Source: Gnomoniopsis sp. IMI 355080
Lineage: Eukaryota; Ascomycota; Sordariomycetes; Diaporthales; Gnomoniaceae
Direction of reading: 5' to 3'
Assembly (NCBI GenBank): GCA_027946555.1
Contig: JAPEVC010000030.1
Location: forward strand, 62,001-126,000
Length of the DNA: 64,000 bases
Shown: positions 1 through 10,430 of the stretch, in pieces
How positions within the stretch are numbered: the first letter of the stretch is position 1
Layout of the letters: each line of letters opens with the position of its first letter
The notes under the pieces: model-generated
The model's input: only the letters and a program-made list of their open reading frames with translations
What the model was told of the DNA's origin: nothing
Databases searched by the model: none
Translations under genes and position numbers: made by a program

Positions 1-1482
1 GAGCCCATCATGGTGAACAAGAATGCGAGTACGCTGGGCCTGGTCGAGACCAAGGGTCATGATGAGCACGGCTTGTCTCTGAGCGTGCCTGACAGCGATG
101 GCTTGAGCCCCCTGCCTGCGCCCGGGAGGACACCGCTGGCTTTTAGGAGGACGTACAGTAGCAATTCCATCAAGGTCAGGAATGTCGAGGTGGGTCCGTC
201 CAGCTTCGACAAGATCAAGTTGATTGGAAAGGGAGATGTCGGCAAGGTCTACCTCGTCAAGGAAAAGAAGAGCAGCAGATTATACGCCATGAAGGGTTCG
301 TACTTCTCTCTTGCCCACTGTGCATGGGATCTCACGATATGGCATTTGCTGACAAATTAATTCGCTACAGTGTTGAGCAAAAAGGAGATGATCAAGCGTA
401 ACAAGATTAAGAGGGCTCTGGCGGAGCAGGAGATTCTCGCCACCAGCAACCACCCCTTCATCGTTACTCTTTACCACTCGTTTCAGTCTGAGGACTACCT
501 CTATCTCTGCATGGAATATTGCAGTGGTGGTGAGTTTTTCAGGGCTCTACAGACGCGCCCTGGCAAGTGCATACCCGAGGATGATGCTCGCTTCTACGCC
601 GCAGAGGTCACAGCTGCCCTCGAGTATCTCCATTTGATGGGCTTCATTTACCGGGATCTGAAGCCCGAGAACATTCTTCTCCACCAGTCCGGCCACATTA
701 TGCTTTCAGATTTCGACCTGTCCAAACAGTCCGACCCCGGCGGCAAACCGACGATGATTGTAGGCAAGAATGGAGCCAGTACGACGTCCCTGCCCACGAT
801 CGATACCAAGTCCTGCATTGCCAACTTCCGGACCAACTCATTTGTGGGTACCGAGGAGTACATTGCGCCGGAGGTGATCAAGGGGAGCGGGCACACTAGT
901 GCCGTCGATTGGTGGACGCTTGGCATTCTGATCTACGAGATGCTGTACGGGACCACTCCGTTCAAGGGAAAGAACCGCAACGCGACGTTTGCAAATATCC
1001 TTAGGGAGGACATCCCCTTTCCCGACCACGCTGGCGCGCCCCAAATATCAAAGTGAGTACCAGTGATCTCAGACGATCCGGGTCATGAATGCTAATGCTA
1101 TTACAGTCTTTGCAAATCTCTGATTCGCAAACTGCTGATCAAGGATGAGAATCGCCGACTGGGTGCCCGCGCTGGAGCATCCGATATCAAGGTCCATCCC
1201 TTCTTCCGAACCACGCAATGGGCGTTGATTCGTCACATGAAGCCGCCTATCGTCCCCAACCAAGGCCGCGGTGTTGATACTATCAACTTCCGCAACGTGA
1301 AGGAGAGCGAGAGCATGGACATTGGAAACTCAAGACCCATGAAGGGCGTGCCTTTGGATAGTGGCCTGGCCACGCCCGGTGGCGAGGTCGCTGATCCGTT
1401 CGAGGAGTTCAACAGTGTCACGCTGCACCATGAGGGTGATGACCACAATTCGGATGCTGGGTACGATTCATCACCTCATTGA
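1..1482 (+). CDS. NRC-2/Fpk1-type AGC protein kinase (flippase kinase), 5' end outside window
   Basis: Serine/threonine kinase of the fungal AGC family that includes Neurospora NRC-2 and yeast Fpk1/Kin82, which phosphorylate aminophospholipid flippases. I place exons at 1-295, 371-1052 and 1107-1482. The introns are GT-AG; the first donor (gttcgt) is weak but the join gives the expected M-K-V-L-S-K around the catalytic lysine. Visible motifs in order: glycine loop GKGDVGKVYLV, YAMK lysine, YRDLKPEN catalytic loop, DFDLSK in place of DFG (normal for this subfamily), and GTEEYIAPEV after the activation loop. The tail DPFEEFNSVTLHH is the C-terminal AGC extension. The reading frame is open to base 1 and these kinases usually have a long disordered N-terminus, so the start lies upstream. 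The family call is firm; the choice between close paralogues is less so. Confidence 0.93.
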
Positions 1483-2829
1483 GATTTAGAGCTTCAAAGA
1501 AAGAACAGACGATTTGATGACGACGTGCGAGGCCGCAAGCGGCTCCACTTATTGTGGGGCGTGCGGTATCAGCCGTATCCAGTCTCATCCAACAAAATTC
1601 TCTTTTACAAAGTATCACGGAGCACTGTCCCAACCCGTGTACAGCGGCGGATGAAGGCTGGTCGGGCACTGCCACGACTCGTACGGCAAAAGTACATTGT
1701 ACTTGCTACATTCGTTTAGGCAATGAGCGGGGAACGTTGTCATGCCGGAGAGGCATGTCGGAGAGGCATGGATGTCGAGACGAAGGGAGCACACGCAAGG
1801 GAAAGAGAAGGACTTAGTATGTCGGAGCTGAATGGCGTCTTTTGGTCATGGCGTTCGGATCACAGATAAAGGGCAAAATGGTATCAGCACTTGATGTTTT
1901 CGTCTTCGATTCCTTGATTTCGATTTCTCACACTCTCGATCTTTTGCGGATGGTTGCCCTGTATAGCTGCAGCATGCGGCAGAGGTCTCGATACGGAGGA
2001 ATTGCAAGGCTGGATGAGATGGGTCTCTTAGGTTGCATCGAATGTGTAGCCAGACCACTGAATTGAGACCTCACCTCTTGACAATCCGAGACGGAACTAC
2101 TGGCAAATGAGAGGGAGGGTTGTACGACAGTAGGGCAGTTGGTGGTCACCTAAACGAGAAGCAAGACGATATCTGAGCAGTCGAATATTCGGTATTGCAG
2201 AAGATAACTAAAGGACTTGAAAAAGCGGCAACTACACCGGGTATGTTACTACAGACTGGGACGGCTTGCAGTAGCGACGAGAGGCGGATAGACAGCGGTG
2301 AATTTCTGAAAGCTCTATTTTGTTCCCCCTTCGCTACCACCGATGACCTGGTGCGCTCTTACAAAATGGATTGACACATGCAGCCCATACAGTAACAAGA
2401 AGCAGAAGGGATCGCGTGTTCTATTGGATTACTACCAGTGTGGTTGCAGCTGAAAGCCTTGGTCTCGTGCTTTTCCCGGATTGGACATACATCACCTGAG
2501 TCAAATAATAAATAAGGGTGCTCCTTATTACACAGTATTAGGATGAGCTGCAGTAGTTCACGTGGCTAACGCATCGCGTGCAGATCTAGGTGGTATTGAT
2601 CATTCAGCTGCAAGGTTGTCGGCGCCAGCGCCACAGCAACCGAACATTTTTAATCTACAACGTGTATGTTGGAACCCTCGTTCGGATCATCCCTTTTTTT
2701 TTTTTACTGATCAATATACCAAAACTCCCTCAGCGATTCGTATGGCACACGCAGCTCCAAGCTATCGCCCGTTGCACATCACACATGGCTGGCCAATCCT
2801 TGCCCAAGCCAGCAAGTAGGTAAGGTGAG
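1483..2829. other. intergenic, kinase 3' side / promoter of next gene
   Basis: No supported gene. A short tandem duplication (two copies of a roughly 13-base unit containing gagaggcatg) lies near 1743-1770, and there is an 11-T tract just after 2690. The rest is probably the kinase 3' UTR and the promoter of the gene starting at 2830. Confidence 0.6.
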
Positions 2830-5115
2830 ATGATGAGCGACCACAACTCCACCACACATCAGGCCGTCCGCGACATCTCACCAACAACCTCGCAACCCGC
2901 GTCCGCAGAAATCCCCAGGCCCACGAGCAGAAGGAGATCACTCTCGACCCCCCGTAGAAGCGAGCGCTCTCCGACACCGCCACCGCCTCCACCGTCATGC
3001 TCGGTGCTGACATGGGATGGGAAGCAGTGCGTGCGTGAGTCTCTGCCGACGCCAGACTCGCTACAGACGTTCCTGGAGGAGCGGTGCACCACTACCACCA
3101 CCACCACCGGCAGTGATGATGATGCTGATGCGGGTGCGACGAGGCCGGTTGGAGCTAATGCGGTAACGGCTAATGCTATCGGGGTGAGCCGGAGCAGCAG
3201 CAGCAGCACACAAGGTGGGAGACCCATCCTCATACTGCACGGACTCGCGCCAACCCTCGTACACATGTTGCTCGCGGCTGCCCCGTTGGGCATCGACGCA
3301 GACTTCATTGAAGCGCACGGCGCACGGCGGCGATATCCGCCCCGTCGTCGTCATCGTCGTCGTCACCTGGCAGGAGCGGCGCAGTGGAATTATCCCGAAC
3401 TGGTCGGCGGGCTTCTGAGGGCAATGTGGGCCAGGCAAGGGGGGTTTGCAGTGCCCATTGGGGATGGCCTCGGCCGGGCGGCTGTGAGGGCCGTGTCGGA
3501 TTGTGAGGACCTCGCTGCGGTAGAGTCTCGGGCTTCTGTCTGGGTTGGGGAGAGGGTGGATGTGCTGTTTCTTGATCAGCCGGTCTGGGAGGCCCCGGAG
3601 GGATCTTTCAAGAAGGCTAGGAGGAAAAAGAGGATGAGTGCTATGGCGGTGCTGGAGAGGCGGGTTGATGAGATCAAAGAGCGGGATACGTCCCCTGCCA
3701 CCAAGGAGAAGGAAGAAGAGGACGAGGAGATCCCGAGTTTGGAGGATGCGTTACAGGAGAGAATCTCGTTATCCGCAGATGCGACGGGGAGCACCCTGGT
3801 GGACATCCTGGAAGAAGAAGCCTATGAGAAATGGCTCGAATTCTTCGAGGTTCTCACGCCGCAGCAAACACCCTTGACTGCAGACGGGTCGTCCCTTGAG
3901 TGGCGAGCCCTCCAAGCCTTGGAGCAGAATGTAGAAATGGCCAACAGCCTGGCACCTACCCGGCGGCGCCATGATGGACCTACAGACTACTCACCTCCAG
4001 ATTGGTCCTCCCTCCTCCAGCGCCTTCGTGACCGCACCGCCCTCCTCTCCACCATCCCACAACAAGCTCCAGCAGCCCTCAGTCTCCCACCAGTCCGCAG
4101 AGACGACGGCGGCCCCATCTTTCGCGCAGACAACTTTACAAATCTCCCCGCCCCACGACATCGACCCAGAACGTCTCGTCCCCCGGCCACAAGAGGCGAC
4201 CGCGGCGTCGGCGGCGGCAGTGGCGGTGACGAGAACCAGCGTGCTTTGGACCGCGTGACCTACCTCGGCGGCATCCTCCTGCCCATCTCCATCGTCTCCA
4301 GTGTACTCTCCATGAACGAGGACTTCGAGCCGGGCCATTCCCTCTTCTGGGTCTTTTGGGCGGCAGCAGTTCCGCTGACGCTGACAAGTTTGGCAATCAT
4401 CTACGCGGATAAGTTGCGGAGCGTGGAGGTGTGGCAGGAGATTGGGAGCCTGGGTTCTGGGCCTTCTTGGGTAGACCATGCGGTGGAAGATGGAAATCCA
4501 GGAGGAGGAGAAGGGAAGAAGAAGGGGAAGAAGAAGAAGACGACGGAGACGGAGACGCACGAGCTGGCGGGCTACCCGGAGCACGAGAAGTGGGGACGAT
4601 TAGCGGTAGACGAACGGGACGAGAGGCATCGCCAGCGTCAGAACTTACGACCTCTAGCGATATCCTACGCTGGCGGCGAAGACGTAGTCATCGACCTCAG
4701 CGACGCGGTAGCGCCCTCCCAGCCCATCACGCTGGAACCACGCACCTCCCAACATCAACAACAACGGCCGCACGAAGAAGACGTGGACATCCGCCCACCC
4801 TCCATCCCCCCCTCTGACCAGCATCCGTCATCTGTTGATTCGGCCGCCGCCGCCGACGATGACATCGAGTATGACGAGGACTTGGACCCAAACATGTATA
4901 TCACGCGCCCCACAAACGGTGAACGGCCACACGCCTGGCGCAAGAAGCAGCTCGGCTGGGGCGGTGCCGCAATGTGTATCTTGAGGATGCAGAAGCCGCT
5001 GCGGGTGGAGGATGGATTGCCCGTTGCGACCGGGCCAAGACGAGCTGTCGAGAGGCGGCGGCAGCAGGTGAGGAGGAAGGCGTCCGCCGAGCGAAGACGG
5101 TCGTTGTCGTACTGA
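2830..5115 (+). CDS. Intronless fungal membrane protein with CorA-like C-terminal hairpin (SMN motif), 761 aa
   Basis: Not assignable to a named gene, but it resembles a family of fungal proteins of unknown function with a CorA-like membrane end. Residues 1-110 are low-complexity Ser/Pro/Thr. A folded-looking segment follows, with an Arg-rich patch near residues 165-185 and then WNYPELV. Residues about 245-320 are charged, Glu/Lys-rich and probably helical. Two hydrophobic segments occur at about 479-496 and 505-527; the first ends in S-M-N (494-496), where CorA Mg2+ transporters have G-M-N. The C-terminus is Lys/Glu-rich and disordered. The reading frame is open throughout with no need for introns. 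Transport function is not shown: the SMN substitution and long disordered flanks make a divergent, possibly non-transporting relative likely. Confidence 0.75.
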   Translation: MMSDHNSTTHQAVRDISPTTSQPASAEIPRPTSRRRSLSTPRRSERSPTPPPPPPSCSVLTWDGKQCVRESLPTPDSLQTFLEERCTTTTTTTGSDDDADAGATRPVGANAVTANAIGVSRSSSSSTQGGRPILILHGLAPTLVHMLLAAAPLGIDADFIEAHGARRRYPPRRRHRRRHLAGAAQWNYPELVGGLLRAMWARQGGFAVPIGDGLGRAAVRAVSDCEDLAAVESRASVWVGERVDVLFLDQPVWEAPEGSFKKARRKKRMSAMAVLERRVDEIKERDTSPATKEKEEEDEEIPSLEDALQERISLSADATGSTLVDILEEEAYEKWLEFFEVLTPQQTPLTADGSSLEWRALQALEQNVEMANSLAPTRRRHDGPTDYSPPDWSSLLQRLRDRTALLSTIPQQAPAALSLPPVRRDDGGPIFRADNFTNLPAPRHRPRTSRPPATRGDRGVGGGSGGDENQRALDRVTYLGGILLPISIVSSVLSMNEDFEPGHSLFWVFWAAAVPLTLTSLAIIYADKLRSVEVWQEIGSLGSGPSWVDHAVEDGNPGGGEGKKKGKKKKTTETETHELAGYPEHEKWGRLAVDERDERHRQRQNLRPLAISYAGGEDVVIDLSDAVAPSQPITLEPRTSQHQQQRPHEEDVDIRPPSIPPSDQHPSSVDSAAAADDDIEYDEDLDPNMYITRPTNGERPHAWRKKQLGWGGAAMCILRMQKPLRVEDGLPVATGPRRAVERRRQQVRRKASAERRRSLSY

Positions 5116-6013
5116 TGATGATCACCAACGATGGCTTCTCCGGGGCAAAGATATGGATATAGCAAGGTAGCAGAACTTTTCTTGCTCAATACCAGATCCT
5201 TGGAGAGAGGCTTCACTGAGAGGAAGAACCTAGGCGTGCTCAGATGTCTTGTTGAATTGTTGGACTATCGCTAGTCTACTGTGTTGGGCGCCGAAGATGA
5301 TAGTAGAGCTTATCATGATGCCTCTTCTGGACGCGCCCAATAGTTCTGATTATCACGACAAATGTCAAATGAAATGCTTCAGGTGGCGCTGATGAGACGT
5401 GAATTGTCCAACGACGTCCACAGTAATGTCCTTCATAAATTCCGTAGCTGTCACCATATGTGACACAATTGTACACTAGGTACACAAGGGTCAAGTCATT
5501 CTGAAAAGACCGCTATATAACACAACGGTTCCACATACGCTTACACATATAGGTACAGCGTAGCGCGTCATCCTATTCACCACCATGTAATCGATGTTTG
5601 GTCATCGCGCGGCCATTTCCGCAAGTTAGCCTGCTCTTTGATGTGTGTAGCAAAATCGTAGCAAACGTTGGGATCGATCTGTCACACTAGACTAGATACG
5701 TTCTCAGACAACACGTGTGAACTGAGCCCCACTTTGCCATCGTCTTGGTTGGTCTCGTAAGCCAATACAGACTTGTACTTCCTGAATCATAGCCTTGGAT
5801 ACTACTACGGCAAGACGAGCGCCTTGTTCTTGCTCTTCGCTATTTTCCAGGTCTCTCTCACGAAGAACTTCTGAAAATCAGATCTATCCGGCCACCAACT
5901 CCAGAGACCAGAAATGTAGTTTTTTTTGTGTGACCTTACCCGAGCAACAAGGACCTCCCTCACATACGCCGGAAATGATCATGGTTGTGTTGACATGGCC
6001 AGGCCGGGTCGTC
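5116..6013. other. intergenic, convergent 3' regions
   Basis: Lies between the 3' ends of the + strand membrane protein and the - strand PRPP synthetase. Short open frames here show no family resemblance or codon pattern I would trust. Confidence 0.6.
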
Positions 6014-7722
6014 TCAGTCGTGAGGAAACAGGGTGCTGATGGACTCGCCATGGTGAACACGACGAATGGCCTCAGCGAAGATGTGTGAGATGTCCAGAAC
6101 TTCCAGCTTGGGGCATGCTTGCCTGTGGTCATGTTGCGGCACGGAATTGGTGACAATCATTTTGTCAATTGCCGAAGCGTTGATACGCGCAATCGCGTCT
6201 CCGCTGAAAATGCCGTGTGTGACGAGAGCATAGACCGTTGAAGATCCCTCTTTTTTCAATAATTTAGCCGCTCTGGTGATGGTGTTTGCAGTATCGGCCA
6301 AATCGTCAACCAAAATGCAGGGACGATCTTGCACATCACCGACGAGCATCATGGTCGCATTCTGGCGATCGGAAATCCTGGTCGGGCGGCGCTCCTGCGT
6401 TGAAGGGTCAGTGGAACCGAGGACTCCAGGGGCTCATGTTCCTACCTTGTGAATGAGAGCAAAGCCTAGACCAAGGTTATCCGCAATGGCAGTGGCACGC
6501 TTTGCACCACCAGCGTCCGGACTGACAATGACCGCCTCCCTGAAGTTTGGGATTGCTCGTTCAATGTACCGCTGCAAGAGCGGCTTGCCGTAAAGGTTAT
6601 CCACGGGAATGTCAAAGAATCCTTGATATCTTTGAAAAGAGGACGTCAGCACCAACTCGATTCCGTTAGAGGGTCATCTTAGACGCGATCCAGGAAGCTC
6701 TCCGCTGAAACCAGGTGAACGATCATTGGATAACTGGGATTGAGGTGAAGAAAGCACGTTGGGAAATACGTACTGAGGGTCGTGCAAATCCATTGTGATG
6801 ACCTGAGAGAAAGCAACTTTTAGCATCTAAGACTTGCTGGAAACGGGCGACTGTATATTCAGGCTGGTTTGTCGACTTTGAAACCATCACTCGTCTAGTT
6901 CCAAAGTCGCCAGTGTTGATCTTGATACTGCATTCAGGAGAAACATACGTGATCGGCTCCAGCGCAAGTCAAGAGATCCGCGACAAGAGTACCGGCTTGG
7001 GCCACCCATTGCTTGTAGCCCGGCTTTGCTTGGAAAGCGTTAATCGCCTGTGGGTTCTCGTAATCGTGCGTAGTGTAAGCGCCAGCATTCGAGGAGACAG
7101 AGTTGGCGTGGTTCCGTTTACCACCGGCATCGACGCCGTTGCCTGCGCTTTCGCCATTGAGCTTCGGGGGCGCGTTGCCGTTAGCCATAGACACTTTGGT
7201 CAGCATCTTCGTAATGTCGATTCCATTGTCGAGACCCATGCTCTTGGGCAGACCTGGGCCAGGAGTAGAAGGGACGCTCTCGAAAGTGTATTTGCCGGAC
7301 TCGCTGGGAGCCTTGTTTAAAGGTGCCCCGGCTTTGTTGTAGGGGAGATCGGGCTGTCTCGAGTAGGGAAAGAGGGGCAGGACGGCGGTGACCTTCCTGG
7401 CAGAGCCAGTCTTGCAGGCAGAGACCACTGGAAGCCGTAGTCAGCATCAAATAGATCCCAGGGAGTGGAAAGGGGCAGAGAGCTAACTAATGCAGAGTTC
7501 TATGAAGTGGTCGTTGACTTTGTTGAGTGGGTCTTGGGTTCCGGCAGTCTGTATGATGTAGACATCTTTTCCTCGGACAGTCTCCTGGATCTCGCATCGA
7601 GACTCTCCAACAGCGAACTTTGACAAGATGCGGTTGCAAGCAGGTATGCCGAGAATATTGCAAATGTTGTGGACTAGCTCTGGGTGGGAGTTGCCTCCGA
7701 GCACGACAAGATTTCGGACCAT
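6014..7722 (-). CDS. Ribose-phosphate pyrophosphokinase (PRPP synthetase) with fungal insertion, 435 aa
   Basis: Makes 5-phosphoribosyl diphosphate from ribose 5-phosphate and ATP, the precursor for purine, pyrimidine, His, Trp and NAD synthesis. Five exons on the minus strand: 7488-7722, 6949-7427, 6774-6802, 6446-6629 and 6014-6394; they sum to 1308 nt in frame. The start gives MVRNLVVLGGNSHPEL, matching the usual N-terminus. Later landmarks are PYSRQ, the 29-nt exon encoding VITMDLHDP, QGFFDIPVDNLY, VSPDAGGAKRA and the PRPP loop CILVDDLADTANTI, ending near GES-STLF. An extra stretch of about 105 residues (Gly/Asn/Ser-rich) follows PYSRQ. Known yeast Prs1 and Prs5 also carry non-homologous regions, so this is a Prs1/Prs5-type subunit rather than the short catalytic type. 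It is divergent to RPC17. Confidence 0.95.
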
Positions 7723-8798
7723 CTTGGCAGTTTCGTTGACGGGAGTTGCGTAGGAGCCAAGACAGAAACTTTGGCAACGATAGATACTCTAGTGTATCAG
7801 GCACGGGGTTCCAACAAGAATCCCGTCAGTGTCGCTGGTTGCTGGAATTCCTGTGGACTGGCGCAAGAAAGCCGCGTGGGCACCGACGTCAGGGCAGAGA
7901 GAGAGCAAAGCCGATATGCGGTCGATAAGACTCGGCTCTTTTTGGCGCAGGAAAGGCTCAGATTGAGACAAGTGCGGGTGCGATCGCGTGCTTGCCAAGT
8001 GAAATCCAGAGACAGAGGAGGAGAAAGGAGGTCGCGTGGGCAAGTAAGTCTCACTACAGAGGAACCATCGTGTCCACTCGTCTCATGGAGCAGTGTTGAG
8101 GCGTTGGTGGTGGATGTTGTGTGAGCGAGGAAAGATGGTAGAGAGACAGGGAAAAGCGCAAAAGTGAGCTGGAAAATTTGAAGCCGCGTTACATCAATGG
8201 CCTCTGCGAGGGGCGTTCCTGCCAAAACCTTGTGCTTGTGCAGACCGCCTGCCCCGCGTCTCCAATCTGGACTCGGTATTGCGAGTAGTTTCTTCAACCC
8301 CCTGCAGTTTTAGCGTAAGAGGTACTGGACGGTTGGTCATTGGCAGCCCGCCGGCCCTCTGGCAAGCCTGGATCTGATCTGGAGTGGAGGGGTTCGGGGG
8401 TTCACAATGCGGGCAGGATCAACCGACAGGGCAGCCAGGGGCATTTTGACATACCTTGATAGTAGGTAGCGGGGCAAATACCTGGGTATTCTTCGATCTT
8501 CTTCCCTGCCCGAAACATCAGGGCCAAACCTCCTCGCTCTCAACAGCCTCACCCCGACTCGAATAGTCGCACCAGTCTGCGGGGACGGACAATTTTTGGT
8601 TGAAGTTTGGAACCACTAAATTGACTTCACTGCAAGACATCTACTGCATAGTACGTCTCTAGCTTGGATTCGCGAATTCGTTGTGGCCAGCCTGACTCAG
8701 AACTTGCCTAGGCTCCGTCCAACGTTTATCCGGTTCCCTCAAAAGTCTTTTTCTCATGGGCCCGGCCTAGCCGTATCCTTCACAAGCAGGCAGTCATC
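7723..8798. promoter_or_regulatory. shared divergent promoter region of PRPP synthetase and RPC17
   Basis: About 1.08 kb between two start codons pointing away from each other. It must hold both promoters and 5' UTRs. I see no convincing extra gene or defined operator. Confidence 0.6.
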
Positions 8799-9312
8799 AT
8801 GAAGATTCTCGAGTCACAAAGCGCGGTCTTGACCAATTTCGAGGTCTACCAGCACTTGCAGAATGTGCAGTACGAGTTCGCCCAGCCCGACCGCAGAAGA
8901 AAGGTGCCGCGCAGCGTTCAGAACATTGTCAAAGAGGTGAACATCTCAAATAGAGCTTGATAGCATCTGAGTATTTGTCACGTCGTCCGCCACTAACAGA
9001 TTCTATCAGTTGATGGAGTATTTCCGGACATCCCCCAATCCCTTCGCCCAGAACCCCATCACTTACAATGGGTTCACTATTCAGCGTTTGGTTGAGAAGC
9101 TCAGTCCATACGACCTCAGCAAGGGTGAGACAATCATGATTCTCAACGTGCGCCCGGAGAACCTCGCGGTCCTGAGCACCTGTATCGAGAACGTCTATGA
9201 ACGCTTTACCGAGGACCAGCAAAACGAGATCCAAGCCATCATCGAAGATGTCCTTGGCCCTTTCCCACCAAAAGAGTACGCGGCTGAGGGGGACGAGGAA
9301 ATGGGTGCTTGA
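8799..9312 (+). CDS. RPC17: RNA polymerase III subunit C17 (Rpc17/Rpc9, CGRP-RCP homologue), 146 aa
   Basis: Subunit of the Pol III stalk, where it pairs with Rpc25 to help initiate tRNA and 5S rRNA transcription. Two exons: 8799-8936 and 9010-9312, with a 73-nt intron (GTGAAC...CTATCAG). The start MKILESQSAVLTNFEV matches the family's conserved N-terminus (MK-LE--nA-Lt--EV). The C-terminal half is the HRDC-like helical domain with YDLSKGETIMILNVRP and an acidic tail. Length is close to the usual 130-160 residues. The 3' end is only 64 bp from the convergent Rho-like gene. A second Pol III subunit gene, RPC82, lies 42 kb away. Confidence 0.9.
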
Positions 9313-9376
9313 TGGCTTTCCCGCAACGAAAGCAAGCATTACAAAGGACCTCGGCAGAAAGGTTTTTATTCCAAGG

Positions 9377-10068
9377 TCACATGGCGCAGCACCCGCCATC
9401 GCTTTGAGCACCGTCAACGGTCTGCGTCCGAGCCGCCATGGAACACAACTCCTCAAAAGTCAGCTGGAGAAGCTCCCCTGTCACGGCGGAGCACTCCATG
9501 TACTTGTCGGCTCTTATCTCTTGTGCAACCTGAAGACCCTCATGTGGGTAGATGATGCCGTTGGGATCGTCTTCGGATCTCAAATCTCGCTTGAGTCCCA
9601 CGACCGCCAATGGCAACGTGCTCTCAGTCTGAAATGTCGTGCGGACTTCTTTGATCCACTAGCAGCGAGATTTTGTTAGCTGATTGGACGAGGACAACAG
9701 GATACCGGGCAACAAACAATTCGTTGGAGATGGATGAGACTTAAGCGTTGGCTAATGTCATAGCACAGAAGGACGAGGTCCGGCCGGAGCAGCCGCCAAC
9801 TGTCAGGGCTGGACGTGTCGTAGAACTCTAGGCGATATCGTCGTCTTCCAAATGATATTTCGAAGATGAATGGCTGGTCTATGTCTCTCAGCAGAGTGAT
9901 CTGTGATTTGCCTGTCAAGTTGCTGTGTCCCTGACTGATTCGGCTGCGCTGTGTCAGCACTATGGTACAAAATGCGTAGGACGTTCATCGATACACTCAC
10001 GATAAAAACGTCGATTTGCCCACCTTCTCATCGCCGAGCAGTAGTATAGATATGGTTTGAGCCTCCAT
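9377..10068 (-). CDS. Atypical Rho-like small GTPase with C-terminal CAAX box, 191 aa
   Basis: Small Ras-superfamily GTPase closest in pattern to the Rho family. Exons as I place them: 10001-10068, 9718-9943 and 9377-9658. The end of exon 2 is uncertain: a donor 24 nt further downstream also keeps frame. The P-loop is GDEKVGKS near residue 12, the base-binding motif is GLKRDLR (Rho pattern), and the protein ends CCAM, a prenylation CAAX box with Met last, which favours farnesyl. Length is normal for Rho. What is odd is the catalysis: switch II reads DTSSPDSW in place of DTAGQE, so the Gly60 and Gln61 equivalents are gone, and the Gly12/Gly13 equivalents are Glu and Lys. Slow or absent GTP hydrolysis is inferred. 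It shares a short divergent promoter with DEG1. Confidence 0.82.
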
Positions 10069-10430
10069 CGGTCTCACTGCTTCCGATAGTGAGTTTCTAT
10101 GTACAGTTGAGCGTTTATGTGAGTCTAGCCCATGGTGAGATCGAATCGTGTATAGCGTTGCCTGCGGTTTCTTATCGATAAAGAAATATGTACATACATT
10201 TCACACCCACCGGTAGATATTTCTCTCTCTCACGACACACTTTTTTGAATTCCAGGATGTGAGTCAACAAGAACCGCATGAGGCCACTTAACATCAGGAG
10301 TCGCGGCACAAGGTGGCATGAATTCAACTTCTCACTCCCTCTCTTTTCGACTGTCTGCGCCTCATTCGCTGTCAAGCCCTTGCGAACATTCGCAACCCGG
10401 CTCACCCCAACAAGATCCACACATTCCACG
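10069..10430. promoter_or_regulatory. divergent promoter of the Rho-like gene and DEG1
   Basis: Only 209 bp separate the Rho-like start (10068, minus strand) from the first in-frame DEG1 ATG (10278), or 362 bp to the second ATG (10431). Both promoters must fit here, so the two genes may be co-regulated. Confidence 0.5.
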
